Assembly: GCF_015351595.1 (NCBI RefSeq)
Contig: NZ_JADKPT010000005.1
Span: forward strand, 186,001 to 250,000
Direction of reading: 5' to 3'
Length of the DNA stretch: 64,000 nucleotides
Source: Flavobacterium sp. LC2016-12
GTDB lineage: Bacteria > Bacteroidota > Bacteroidia > Flavobacteriales > Flavobacteriaceae
Shown here: one piece after another, positions 38,728-47,866 of the stretch
How positions within the stretch are numbered: the first letter of the stretch is position 1
How the letters are laid out: each line of letters begins with the position of its first letter
Translations under genes and position numbers: made by a program
The notes under the pieces: model-generated
Database searches by the model: none
Told to the model about the DNA's origin: nothing
Seen by the model: only the letters and a program-made list of their open reading frames with translations

Positions 38728-38729
38728 AA

Positions 38730-41700
38730 ATGAAACTAAAGTTCAATGGATTCTTAGTGCTATTATTAGTACTAGTTGCGCAACTTACTTTCGCGCAAGA
38801 AAGAGCTGTTTCTGGAACAGTTTCTGACAATGCAGGAATGCCTTTACCGGGCGTTAGTGTATTAGTTAAAGGAACAAAAACAGGAACGCAATCAGACTTT
38901 GATGGTAAATTCTCTATCAAAGCATCTTCAAGCCAAGTTTTGGTATTTAGCTACATCGGGATGAAAACCCAAGAAGTAGCAGCAACATCTGCAACTATTA
39001 ATGTAAAATTAGCTGATGCAGGCGCACAAGAACTAGAAGGTGTTGTTGTAACAGCTTTTGGTATTAAAAGAGAGAAAAAATCTCTTGGTTATGCAACTAC
39101 AACTTTAAAATCAGAGCAAATTACTGCAGTAGTTAACACAAACCCATTTGAAACACTTTCTGGAAAAATTGCCGGTGTAGACATTACTGCTCCATCTCAA
39201 CCAGGAGCTGCGACTAAAGTTATCATTCGTGGTTTAAACTCTATTAATGGTGCTACAGGACCTCTTTATGTAGTTGATGGATCTCCAATCAACAACACAA
39301 CAACAGGATCTACTTCTACAACAAGATCTTACGATTCTGGTAACGGTATCAGTGACCTTGACCCGAACAACATCGAAAGCATGACAGTTCTTAAAGGAGC
39401 TGCAGCATCTGCTTTATATGGTTCAAGAGCAGGTGGTGGGGTTATCATCATTACAACTAAAAAAGGAAAAGCAAACACAGGAATTAAAGTTGACGTTTTA
39501 GCTTCAACAGAATTCAGTGAAGTTGCAAGAGTACCACATTTACAAAACCAATTTGGACAAGGATGGAACGGTGCTGGTTATTCAGGAACAAACTCTTACA
39601 GTAATGAAAATGGTTCTTGGGGACCTGCATTTAATGGAGAAGTTAGACCTTGGGGAACAGTATATGACAATAGTCAACAAATCAAACCATATGTAGGATT
39701 AAATGACAACATCAGAGATTTTTACGATACTGGATCTTTAGCTACTCAATCTGTTAGCTTAAGTGGTGGTGGAGATACTTCTGATTTCTCTTTAGTATTT
39801 TCAAATGTAAACAGTGATGGAGTTGTTCCAACAGATGCTGATTTATACAAAAAACAATCTTTAGGATTTAATGGAGGATTAAAATCAAACAAATTCACAT
39901 TAAGAACAGCTTTAAACTATGTTTACAAAAACCAAAGTGCTGTTAATACAGGACAAGGTGATGATGCTGGACAAGGTTCAACTTTACAACAAGATTTATT
40001 ACAGATACCTAGAGATATCAGTGTAGTAGATTTAAGAGATTACAAAGGAAATGTTTTCAATTCTCCTGATTACTATTTCACCCCTTATGCTGCCAATCCA
40101 TACTTCTCAATCAATGAGAACAGCACAAAAATTTACGGACACAACATTTTTGGAAACGTAAACTTAAGTTATAAATTAACAGATAAGATCACAGCAACAT
40201 GGCAAGTAGGTGGTAACGTTAGATCTGAAAGATTTAAAAGTTACGGAGCTATCGTAAATTACCTTCCAGGAAGTGCTCAAGACGAAGCAGGAGCTAATCC
40301 AGTTGTCGGTGGAGTTACAGAAGGAAGATCTGAATATAGTGAGGTTGATACGTTCTTTAACCTTAATTACAACACTAACTTAAGTGAAGATTGGACATTA
40401 AACCTTTTAGGTGGTTTCAACTTTAACAAAAGAGAAACTGATCAATTATTCAACTCTATTACAAATTTAGGTATACCAGGTTATTATGAGCTTTCAAACT
40501 CAGCAGTAAGACCAGTAATCACACAAGCTAACTCATTAAGAAGAACAGGTGCTGTTTACGGTTCTGCTGAATTTGCTTTCAAAAACAGATATTTCGCTAC
40601 CATTACAGGTAGAGAAGATGTAACTTCTACTTTACCAATTGGAAACAATGCATATTTCTACCCTGCATTATCTCTTGGTGCTATTGTAATCGACAACGGA
40701 AATACTTTCTTAAAATTAAGAGGTGCAGCTTCTAAAATTGCAAATGACACTCAGGCTTATGTTACTGAAGATTCTTACGTTGCTGGTTCAGCTGCAGCTA
40801 ACTTCGGTCAACTAGCATCTCCACTTGGAGGAGTAAGTTTCTACGAAGCTTCTGGAAGACTTGGAAACCCAGATTTAAAACCAGAATCTACAGTTGAATA
40901 CGAAATTGGAGCTGAGGGATCTTTCTTCAAAAACAGAATCAGCTATGATATTGCTTTGTACCACAAAACAACTTCTGACTTGATCGTTAACCTTCCATTA
41001 GACCCTTCAACAGGTTATACAGGTAAATTTATCAATGCTGGAGATATTGTAAACAAAGGTATTGAGCTTTCTATTACCGCTAGCCCAATTAAAAACAAAG
41101 ATTTCTCTTGGAACTTAACTTACACATTCACTAAAAACATGAATGAAGTTACAGAATTAAATGGAGGACTTCCTTACGTTGACTTAGTACCTGCATATGG
41201 AGTTACTTTCAGAGCTACTAAAGGAGAACCAATAGGTACTTTCTACGCACAAGTTCCAAAAACAAATGCTGCAGGTCAATATATTGTAAATTCTGCAACA
41301 GGTATGTATGAAGTAAGTGATGATATCCAAAAAGTTGGAGACTCTCAACGTGATTTCGTAATGGGATTACAAAACACTTTCAAATACAAAAACTTCAACC
41401 TAGGTTTCTCACTAGACTGGAAACAAGGAGGAGAATTCTACTCTTACACTAAAAGACTTTCACACTTCGTAGGAAATGGTATTGAAACTGTTTATAATGA
41501 CAGACAACCATTTATCGTTCCAAACTCAGTTAACGAAAACATCGATCCAGTAACAAAAGCTGTTACTTACACAGAAAACACAACAGCTATTGCTTGGGAC
41601 AAAGTAACTTCTTTCTATAACACTTCTAACAACCCTGGAATTGAAGGAACTCACGTTATCGACAAAACCTTTGTAAGACTAAGAGAGATTAATTTTAACT

Positions 41701-41915
41701 ATGATTTCCCTTCTGCATTAAGTAAAAACATGGGATTAAACAAAATCACATTTGGTATTTATGCAAGAAATCTTTTCATGTGGACTCCAGGAGAGAATCC
41801 ATATACAGATCCTGAAACTGGAACTTACGGAACAGGTGTAATCTCTGATTTTGGAGAATTTGCAGCTAACCCATCACAAAGATCAGTTGGTGGAGTTTTA
41901 AAATTATCATTCTAA
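38730..41915 (+). CDS. SusC/RagA family TonB-linked outer-membrane transporter (locus 2)
   Basis: 1061 residues. Signal peptide ending FAQ23, carboxypeptidase-regulatory-like domain (VSGTVSDNAGMPLPGVSVLV), plug domain with YVVDGSPINNT and LKGAAASALYGSRAGGGVII, then a large barrel ending LKLSF. Codon use is smoother (fewer rare-looking A runs) than in locus 1, which would fit high expression. First of four tightly spaced genes: a SusD-like protein (16 nt), an Ig-like lipoprotein (8 nt) and a small lipoprotein (10 nt). That set recalls Bacteroides BT2264-2261, reported to carry peptides, so peptide import is my preferred guess. Confidence 0.95.
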   Translation: MKLKFNGFLVLLLVLVAQLTFAQERAVSGTVSDNAGMPLPGVSVLVKGTKTGTQSDFDGKFSIKASSSQVLVFSYIGMKTQEVAATSATINVKLADAGAQELEGVVVTAFGIKREKKSLGYATTTLKSEQITAVVNTNPFETLSGKIAGVDITAPSQPGAATKVIIRGLNSINGATGPLYVVDGSPINNTTTGSTSTTRSYDSGNGISDLDPNNIESMTVLKGAAASALYGSRAGGGVIIITTKKGKANTGIKVDVLASTEFSEVARVPHLQNQFGQGWNGAGYSGTNSYSNENGSWGPAFNGEVRPWGTVYDNSQQIKPYVGLNDNIRDFYDTGSLATQSVSLSGGGDTSDFSLVFSNVNSDGVVPTDADLYKKQSLGFNGGLKSNKFTLRTALNYVYKNQSAVNTGQGDDAGQGSTLQQDLLQIPRDISVVDLRDYKGNVFNSPDYYFTPYAANPYFSINENSTKIYGHNIFGNVNLSYKLTDKITATWQVGGNVRSERFKSYGAIVNYLPGSAQDEAGANPVVGGVTEGRSEYSEVDTFFNLNYNTNLSEDWTLNLLGGFNFNKRETDQLFNSITNLGIPGYYELSNSAVRPVITQANSLRRTGAVYGSAEFAFKNRYFATITGREDVTSTLPIGNNAYFYPALSLGAIVIDNGNTFLKLRGAASKIANDTQAYVTEDSYVAGSAAANFGQLASPLGGVSFYEASGRLGNPDLKPESTVEYEIGAEGSFFKNRISYDIALYHKTTSDLIVNLPLDPSTGYTGKFINAGDIVNKGIELSITASPIKNKDFSWNLTYTFTKNMNEVTELNGGLPYVDLVPAYGVTFRATKGEPIGTFYAQVPKTNAAGQYIVNSATGMYEVSDDIQKVGDSQRDFVMGLQNTFKYKNFNLGFSLDWKQGGEFYSYTKRLSHFVGNGIETVYNDRQPFIVPNSVNENIDPVTKAVTYTENTTAIAWDKVTSFYNTSNNPGIEGTHVIDKTFVRLREINFNYDFPSALSKNMGLNKITFGIYARNLFMWTPGENPYTDPETGTYGTGVISDFGEFAANPSQRSVGGVLKLSF

Positions 41916-41931
41916 AATAATACATAGAAAA

Positions 41932-43380
41932 ATGAAAAAAATAACAACAATATTAGCAGCACTTTTCTTATTAGTGTCATGTGATGAAACATTTGACATT
42001 AATAGAGATCCGGATACATTACCTCCTGGACAAGCTAACAGCACAATCTTGCCTGCAGGTATTGCAGGTCTTGTAGGTGCACAAGGATCATACTACGCCC
42101 TAATTGGTGGATTTTGGTCACAATTCTGGACACAAAACAATACCTCAAATCAATATAAAGATATTGATTCATACAGTATCGGAACAAATGATTACCAAGC
42201 AGGATACACTGCCATGTTTGATGCTTTAGGTGACATTAGAACTGTAAAAAGACAAGCTGCCGCAGAAGGAAACTGGAATTATTATTTAATAGCTACAGTT
42301 CTTGAAGTAGAAGGTTCTCAAGTATTGACAGACTTGTACGAAGACATTCCTTATGCTGAAGCAAACAATGTTAACATCCTACAACCTAAATTCAATACAG
42401 GTAAAGAAGCTTATGATTTAATGATTGCTGATTTAAAATCAGCTTTAGCAAAAGATTTAAGTTCTTCTGTAGGAACTGCTCCAGCTGCTGATGACTTTAT
42501 CTTCGGTGGAGATATGGACAACTGGACAAAATTCGGTAATACATTATTATTGAAATTACACCTGAGATTAACTGAAGTTAACCCTGGTCTTGCTCAATCT
42601 GGAATTACAGCATTAATCAATTCAGGTGCTGAATTTTTGGATGTTGATGCCGGAATGAACACTAGAGCTCCATTTAATCAATTTGAAGATGCTGCTGATA
42701 GAAGTAACCCATTGTACGAAACTGACAGAAGACAATTGAATACAACTCTTAATCTTAGAGCAAGTAAAACATTGTACACTTATTTGTCAACAAATGCAGA
42801 TCCTCGTTTAGCTAAATATTACGGAGCTGGAAATCCAAATAATCAAGGAGATTTTGAAAACACTGCAACTAATCTTTCATTAGTTACATTAAACCCTACA
42901 ACTCCAGTATTCTTTATTAGCAAAGAAGAGAGCTACTTTTTACAAGCCGAAGCCCTTACAAGATATTATGCTGGAGCAGGTGCTAAAGCAAAATATGACG
43001 CAGGAGTTACTGCAAATATCACAAGATTTGGTGGTACTGCTGATACATTTTTAGCTGCTGGTGGTAACTATGAATTCCCTGCAACAGGAACTGCTGCACA
43101 AAAAATTGAAGCAATCATCACTCAAAAATGGATTGCAAGTTTCCCTGGAAACGGATACGAATCTTTCTTGGAGCAAAGCAGAACTGGTTACCCTAAAGTT
43201 TCTACAGTTGCACAAACTAGTGAATCATATATTCCTGGTCAATTTGCAATATCAGTAGAAAACGTAACAAACAATGCTTTCCCTAAAAGAGTTGTTTTAC
43301 CAAACACTGTAAAAACAAGAAATCCAAACGCACCAGCTATTAAAGCAATTACTGCACCTGTATGGTGGGACGTTAACTAA
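41932..43380 (+). CDS. SusD/RagB family nutrient-binding lipoprotein (locus 2)
   Basis: 482 residues; lipobox LLVSC (Cys17) followed by DETFD, an acidic stretch fitting surface export. SusD-like_2 landmarks: GGFWSQFWTQNNTSNQY, VLTDLYEDIPYAEA, MDNWTKFGNTLLLKLHLRL and a late AIITQKWIASFPGNGYESF block. Partner lid for the SusC 16 nt upstream. Confidence 0.95.
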   Translation: MKKITTILAALFLLVSCDETFDINRDPDTLPPGQANSTILPAGIAGLVGAQGSYYALIGGFWSQFWTQNNTSNQYKDIDSYSIGTNDYQAGYTAMFDALGDIRTVKRQAAAEGNWNYYLIATVLEVEGSQVLTDLYEDIPYAEANNVNILQPKFNTGKEAYDLMIADLKSALAKDLSSSVGTAPAADDFIFGGDMDNWTKFGNTLLLKLHLRLTEVNPGLAQSGITALINSGAEFLDVDAGMNTRAPFNQFEDAADRSNPLYETDRRQLNTTLNLRASKTLYTYLSTNADPRLAKYYGAGNPNNQGDFENTATNLSLVTLNPTTPVFFISKEESYFLQAEALTRYYAGAGAKAKYDAGVTANITRFGGTADTFLAAGGNYEFPATGTAAQKIEAIITQKWIASFPGNGYESFLEQSRTGYPKVSTVAQTSESYIPGQFAISVENVTNNAFPKRVVLPNTVKTRNPNAPAIKAITAPVWWDVN

Positions 43381-43388
43381 AAAAAGAA

Positions 43389-44144
43389 ATGATGAAAAAA
43401 ATATTTATACAATTAATGGTGTTTAGCGGATTGCTACTTACATCATGCTCGAGTGATACAGACAATGTATCTAGAGTTACAAACTACCCTCTTATTGAAG
43501 TTAATGGTGAGAGCACTATATTTGTGCCAATGGGCGGAACTTATACAGACCCAGGAGTTGTAGCAACAGAGGGGGGAACTGTAATACCTACAGTAGCAAC
43601 TTTTAACGGAAATTTCAGAGGTGCCAAGACTTTAGATGTTAATGTACCTGACGAGTATACTGAAACGTATACTGCAACAAATAAAGATGGTTTTAAAGCA
43701 ACTTCTACAAGAAGAGTTATAGTTTATAAAACTGGTGACTTAGTAAACAGTATTGAAGGTGTTTATCTTTCTACTACAAGAAGAAACGGTACATTATTAC
43801 CTGCTTCTCAAGGAAGTTCAGTAGATCAGAAATACATCTATATCTGGAAAAATACTAACGGAACTTTTGGAGTATCAGATGCTTTTGGTGGTTGGTACAG
43901 TATAGGAAGAAAAATCGGTGTTACTTCTGCTACTCAAGGTGGAACTATTACTGGTAACATTCCTACTAATACCTTCACTTACCCAGGTAACCCATTATCA
44001 AACCAATATTTTGGAGGTGTTGCTAACATAACTAACTTAAATGTTAATGCTGCTACCAAGACACTTGTACTGTCAACTGCTTGGCTTGCTCCGCCGGCTA
44101 CTAACTACAGTTTTGTTTCAACATTAACTCAAGTACAACTTTAA
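43389..44144 (+). CDS. Surface lipoprotein with Ig-like BT_2262/DUF5012-type domain
   Basis: 251 residues; lipobox LLTSC (Cys20) then SSDTD, again acidic. An N-terminal Ig-like domain (about 35-112) has GGTYTDPGVVATEGG, typical of DUF5011/DUF5012 repeats; the rest (about 115-251) is a beta-rich domain with no motif I recognise. Location directly after a SusCD pair matches accessory surface lipoproteins that sit on SusCD complexes and help capture substrate. Family assignment is by recall of the domain pattern. Confidence 0.8.
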   Translation: MMKKIFIQLMVFSGLLLTSCSSDTDNVSRVTNYPLIEVNGESTIFVPMGGTYTDPGVVATEGGTVIPTVATFNGNFRGAKTLDVNVPDEYTETYTATNKDGFKATSTRRVIVYKTGDLVNSIEGVYLSTTRRNGTLLPASQGSSVDQKYIYIWKNTNGTFGVSDAFGGWYSIGRKIGVTSATQGGTITGNIPTNTFTYPGNPLSNQYFGGVANITNLNVNAATKTLVLSTAWLAPPATNYSFVSTLTQVQL

Positions 44145-44154
44145 AATTATTAAA

Positions 44155-44688
44155 ATGAAAAAATTAAAACAAAATATAACACGTATACTTGCAGCAGTAT
44201 TTATACTTACTTCAGTTGCATCTTGCGACGAAGTAGGAGATACTGAGGTTGGAGGTACATCTGTTAAGGCTATGTCAGGAGACTGGTTCGTTCAAATGTC
44301 TGTTAATGGAGTAGTAGTAGTCGATTATTCGCTTCTTTCTACTTATAATACAGCAGCAAATGACGGAAAAGATATGTGGATTGAAGACCATGGTAACCTT
44401 TGGGATTTTAAAGTTAAGTCACCGGTAACTATTAGTTCATTATCATTTGCAGGAAATGATTTAGCAAGTAGTATTGTTCACGACCTTGCTTCAACACCTA
44501 ACGTTATTGAAACATATGACGTTAATGTAAACATCACAGAAGGTAAAGTAACTAAAAATGGAGCTACATCAACTGGAGGACATACTGTTGACGGCATCTC
44601 TTTTAAAGCTGAATTCTCAGATGACCCAGGAACCATTTATGAAATAAAAGGTTATAAAAGAACTGGTTTCATTGAAGACGAACACTAA
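44155..44688 (+). CDS. Lipid_bd-type (calycin-like) small lipoprotein
   Basis: 177 residues; lipobox VASC (Cys24) followed by DEVGD. The mature part reads as one beta-barrel-like domain: MSGDWFVQMSVNGVVVVDYS at the start, GNLWDFKVKSPV in the middle, and FSDDPGTIYEIKGYKRTGF at the end, in line with the Lipid_bd family (PF12888) that occurs with SusCD operons. Fourth and last gene of the locus, 10 nt after the Ig-like lipoprotein and followed by a terminator. No biochemical role is known to me. Confidence 0.78.
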   Translation: MKKLKQNITRILAAVFILTSVASCDEVGDTEVGGTSVKAMSGDWFVQMSVNGVVVVDYSLLSTYNTAANDGKDMWIEDHGNLWDFKVKSPVTISSLSFAGNDLASSIVHDLASTPNVIETYDVNVNITEGKVTKNGATSTGGHTVDGISFKAEFSDDPGTIYEIKGYKRTGFIEDEH

Positions 44689-44712
44689 TTTCTTATATAA
44701 AGAATTTTATTT

Positions 44713-44740
44713 AAACCATCCCATTCATTTGGGGTGGTTT
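44713..44740 (+). terminator. Terminator of the second SusCD operon
   Basis: 11-pair stem with one G-T pair (AAACCATCCCA / TGGGGTGGTTT), 6-nt loop, followed by a T tract. Confidence 0.92.
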
Positions 44741-44762
44741 TTTTTTATATAAACATTATACC

Positions 44763-44770
44763 TATATTTG
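44763..44770 (+). promoter_or_regulatory. Candidate -7 box of rlmB (possible leaderless mRNA)
   Basis: TATATTTG ends four bases before the rlmB ATG, so transcription would start at about the start codon. No TTG at -33; the preceding region is the terminator T tract. Confidence 0.5.
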
Positions 44771-44774
44771 CCCT

Positions 44775-45509
44775 ATGGAAAAAGAACATCAAATATTTGG
44801 AATTAGAGCCATTATTGAAGCAATACAGGCAGGAAAAGAAGTAGACAAAGTATTTATACAAAAGGAAATTTCCGGTGAATTAATGAAAGATTTAATGAAG
44901 GTCATGAAACGCGCCAACATAAACTTTTCATATGTACCTGTTGAAAAATTAAATCGTTTAACACCAAATAATCACCAAGGAGCAGTTGCAACCATATCTC
45001 CTATTGGTTTTATAGATCTGGAACATTTGGTAGAATCTACTATTGCATCTGGATCTAAACCATTATTTTTAATACTGGATCAAATTTCTGACGCCAGAAA
45101 CTTCGGAGCAATTATTAGAACTGCAGAATGTACTGGTGTAAATGGAATTATTGTCCAAAAAGCAGGTTCTGCTCCTGTAAATGGTGACACTGTAAAAACT
45201 TCAGCCGGGGCCGTATTTAATGTTCCTATCTGCAAAGTGGAACATATTAAAGATGCCATATTCTATTTACAAGGATCTGGGATAAAAACTGTTGCTGCTA
45301 CAGAAAAAACGGACCAAAACATTTATGACATAGCCTTAAATGAACCTGTAGCAATTATCATGGGATCTGAAGACAGGGGAATCAACCCATCTGTACTTAA
45401 AATTGTCGATGAAAAAGCAAAACTACCTATGTTTGGAACAATTGGTTCGTTAAATGTTTCGGTAGCTTGTGGAGCATTCTTATATGAAGCTGTGCGTCAA
45501 AGAAGTTAA
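44775..45509 (+). CDS. rlmB: 23S rRNA (guanosine-2'-O)-methyltransferase RlmB
   Basis: 244 residues; SpoU/TrmH-type SPOUT methyltransferase that modifies the peptidyl-transferase loop (G2251 in E. coli). N-terminal substrate-binding domain (HQIFGIRAIIEAIQAGKEVD), then the knot domain with ARNFGAIIRTAECTG (motif 1), IIMGSEDRGINPS (motif 2) and GSLNVSVACGAFLYEA (motif 3). All three SAM-binding motifs are intact. Confidence 0.95.
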   Translation: MEKEHQIFGIRAIIEAIQAGKEVDKVFIQKEISGELMKDLMKVMKRANINFSYVPVEKLNRLTPNNHQGAVATISPIGFIDLEHLVESTIASGSKPLFLILDQISDARNFGAIIRTAECTGVNGIIVQKAGSAPVNGDTVKTSAGAVFNVPICKVEHIKDAIFYLQGSGIKTVAATEKTDQNIYDIALNEPVAIIMGSEDRGINPSVLKIVDEKAKLPMFGTIGSLNVSVACGAFLYEAVRQRS

Positions 45510-45558
45510 ATCACTTTGAGAAATAAGATGACAAAATAAATATTCTAACTATGAATTA

Positions 45559-46362
45559 ATGTCTTCAAAATCAACTCAAAACATATCATTCAAAAAGAAC
45601 TGTTGCATACTTGCAATACTTATAATTACGGGTTTTAGTCACGCACAAACTAAAGACTATGGACAGTTCTGGAATGAAATACAATTTAACAGAACTATAA
45701 ATGCTAAATGGTCAGCAGAATTAGATGTTGCCGCCAGCTACAGCAGTACAGAATCTTCCTCAAATATTTTTCAGGAGAATATTCAACGATCATTTCGCGG
45801 ATGGGGACATTATTACCTTTCACCACGTTGGAAGCTTTCTACTTTTATAGCTTATTTCAACAATAAAGATGTTCCTGAAATTGGTCAATTTGAATCGCCG
45901 GAGTGGAGATATGCGCTACAGGGTATTTACTATTTTCATAAAACCGGGTATACTTTAAGCACCAGAATGAGAATGGAGTTAAGACATCTGAAAAATGAAG
46001 ATGATGATTATGAAAATGTTCTTAGATATCGGCAGCAAATTAAATATATAAAACCAATTAATAGCAAAGTTCTGCGATCGGGTGTTGTTTATGGAATTGT
46101 ATCGGATGAGTTGTATTTTAAATCCGGAACAAAAGTAACCGGGGAAAGTTTCTTTGATAGAAATAGATTAAGCCTTGGTGGTGGTTATTTATTTACAGAT
46201 GACATTCAGGTTGAATTGACATATGTAAACGAGTTCCTTCCCAGAAACAGTGGAAATCAAGTAGTAAATGCAGCATCATTAACGGTTACATTTAACAATC
46301 TTTTTAAAACCCTTAATAAAAAACTATTACATAAAAACGAAGATGCATCAAATGATGATTAA
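45559..46362 (+). CDS. DUF2490 domain protein, predicted outer-membrane barrel
   Basis: 267 residues with an N-terminal signal peptide (hydrophobic stretch 15-26, cleavage near SHAQ). The mature part shows alternating aromatic strands (DYGQFWNEIQFNRTINAKWS, YTLSTRMRMELRHL, LSLGGGYLFTDDIQVELTYV) typical of the DUF2490 family, presumed beta-barrel, function unknown. 49 nt after rlmB on the same strand; ends two bases from a convergent gene with no room for a terminator. Confidence 0.8.
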   Translation: MSSKSTQNISFKKNCCILAILIITGFSHAQTKDYGQFWNEIQFNRTINAKWSAELDVAASYSSTESSSNIFQENIQRSFRGWGHYYLSPRWKLSTFIAYFNNKDVPEIGQFESPEWRYALQGIYYFHKTGYTLSTRMRMELRHLKNEDDDYENVLRYRQQIKYIKPINSKVLRSGVVYGIVSDELYFKSGTKVTGESFFDRNRLSLGGGYLFTDDIQVELTYVNEFLPRNSGNQVVNAASLTVTFNNLFKTLNKKLLHKNEDASNDD

Positions 46363-46364
46363 TG

Positions 46365-46874
46365 TTACTTCTCCTCTTCCTTTTTCAAAAAGCAATTCAA
46401 CTGCTCCATTATTGCATCTTTATGCAATTTAAAATTATAATCCCGAATAAATTCTGTCCCTTTCATATTAATTTCAGCCACTACAGCTTCAAACTTCGAA
46501 AAAGCATCAACATCTTTATCATCCATTAAATATAATACTTGCATGATGGAGTCATTTCGCATATACTGAGTGTCGTAATGCGATAATTTGTATGACTTCT
46601 GATCAGCAAGATGAACAATTAAATCATCGTCTATTTTTTTTCCTTCTTTTTTAGCAGGAAATGGTGTAGGCTGCAAAGCAATAAAATAGTGCTCTTTATC
46701 TGTTACTATATTAATCTTTAGCGATTTTGACTTGGTAGTATAAAAAACGGCAGGATCAAAATAATAGACCATTGTTCCATCGGCCAACAATCTGTTCTTA
46801 ACATCGCATTGAGCTGACATATCTGAACTAATGACCAATAAAAGTATAACAACAATAAAGCTTATCTTTTTCAT
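46365..46874 (-). CDS. Secreted protein of unknown function
   Basis: About 169 residues from MKKISFIVVILLLVI, a clean signal peptide (cleavage near MSAQ); an ATG three codons earlier (46883) is also possible. No family recognised. The mature protein is charged, with a single internal Cys near the new N-terminus (AQCDVKNR) and another near the end. A -7-like TATTTTTG lies at 46907-46914. Probably periplasmic; convergent with the DUF2490 gene. Confidence 0.65.
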   Translation of the reverse strand: MKKISFIVVILLLVISSDMSAQCDVKNRLLADGTMVYYFDPAVFYTTKSKSLKINIVTDKEHYFIALQPTPFPAKKEGKKIDDDLIVHLADQKSYKLSHYDTQYMRNDSIMQVLYLMDDKDVDAFSKFEAVVAEINMKGTEFIRDYNFKLHKDAIMEQLNCFLKKEEEK

Positions 46875-46944
46875 AATGCGCAAAAATGAAATTAAAATAT
46901 CTATAACAAAAATAGTCTTTTTAAACTAAACTTAATATCCCCTC

Positions 46945-47709
46945 CTACCCTTTATCCACTGATTCTGATTTTGTTACTGAGTAATTAACTAATTTATCCG
47001 AACTAAAATAAAGCGAAATAAACTCAGCCTCTTCTTCGTGTTTCTCAACAGGCACAAAATTCCCGTTTTCATCAAAATGCTTCATAAAAGAATCCTCTTC
47101 CGGATTAAAATCGGGCTTTTGCCAATCATAAACTATGGCCTTTTTGTATTCGGGAGTTTTATAAAACAATGTCAATACAAATCCGGTAATGAAACCTGCT
47201 AAGTGACCTTCCCAGGAAATGGTCGCATCCACATCAGGAAAAACATACCAGATCATTCCTCCATAGAGTAATATAACGGATAACGAAAGAGCAACTAATC
47301 TATAATAACCTGTTTGAATTCCTTTAAAGAAAATAAAACTCACCAAAACATAAATCAAACCACTCGCTCCAATATGATAGTTTTCCCTACCAATTACCCA
47401 CGTTATTAAACCAGAAAATATAATCCCATATAAAATAACCGGGATAGTCTGCTTGGGATAAAAATATTGCAATGCGGCCAACAAAACCAAAAGGGGAATA
47501 GAGTTGTTGTACAAATGGCCTAAATTTTCATGAATGAAAGGACTAAACAAAATGCCTTGTAGACCAGACAAATCCCTGGGATAAATTCCATTTTGATAAA
47601 AATCAAAGTCAAATCGTATCTGAAACCAATATACAATCCATAAAAAAAGGACAAAAAAGATTGGCAAACCAAAAACAGCATTTGAAAATTTAAATTGGTT
47701 ATCGTTCAT
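46945..47709 (-). CDS. Rhomboid family intramembrane serine protease
   Basis: 254 residues with about six membrane segments. Catalytic dyad Ser116 (GASGLIYV) and His169 (WEGHLAGF); the LSGLQGILFSPFIHENLGHL stretch corresponds to the L1 loop and the conserved HLxxN-type region. The C-terminal about 60 residues are hydrophilic and cytosolic (EEDSFMKHFDENGNFVPVEK). Cleaves transmembrane substrates within the membrane; natural substrates unknown. Divergent from rarA. Confidence 0.93.
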   Translation of the reverse strand: MNDNQFKFSNAVFGLPIFFVLFLWIVYWFQIRFDFDFYQNGIYPRDLSGLQGILFSPFIHENLGHLYNNSIPLLVLLAALQYFYPKQTIPVILYGIIFSGLITWVIGRENYHIGASGLIYVLVSFIFFKGIQTGYYRLVALSLSVILLYGGMIWYVFPDVDATISWEGHLAGFITGFVLTLFYKTPEYKKAIVYDWQKPDFNPEEDSFMKHFDENGNFVPVEKHEEEAEFISLYFSSDKLVNYSVTKSESVDKG

Positions 47710-47866
47710 GTTTTTTAGGAATTAGTAAATGGATGAACATCAAAAAACTATCCAAATGCAATTTACTGATAATTTGTCAGCTAAATATTTTTTGCATCCA
47801 CCTACTTTCACGAGTAATTAACTTTTAAAAATTTATAATTAAAATTGAAAATAGTAATTTTACAAA

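Larger units (their letters stand above)
38163..38729 (+). other. 567-bp regulatory gap between the two SusCD loci
   Basis: No gene found in either direction. In order it holds: the locus 1 terminator, a foldable element (38266-38331), a candidate promoter (38501-38533), a hairpin AAAATTGC/GCAATTTT (38576-38597), the 14-bp palindrome TTTTATCGATAAAA (38606-38619), and the conserved susC leader blocks (38682-38727). Confidence 0.7.

Noticed and set aside
33412..44688. Classical polysaccharide-utilisation locus
   Set aside because: Two SusCD pairs but no glycoside hydrolase, polysaccharide lyase, sulfatase, hybrid two-component sensor or ECF sigma/anti-sigma pair in the window.
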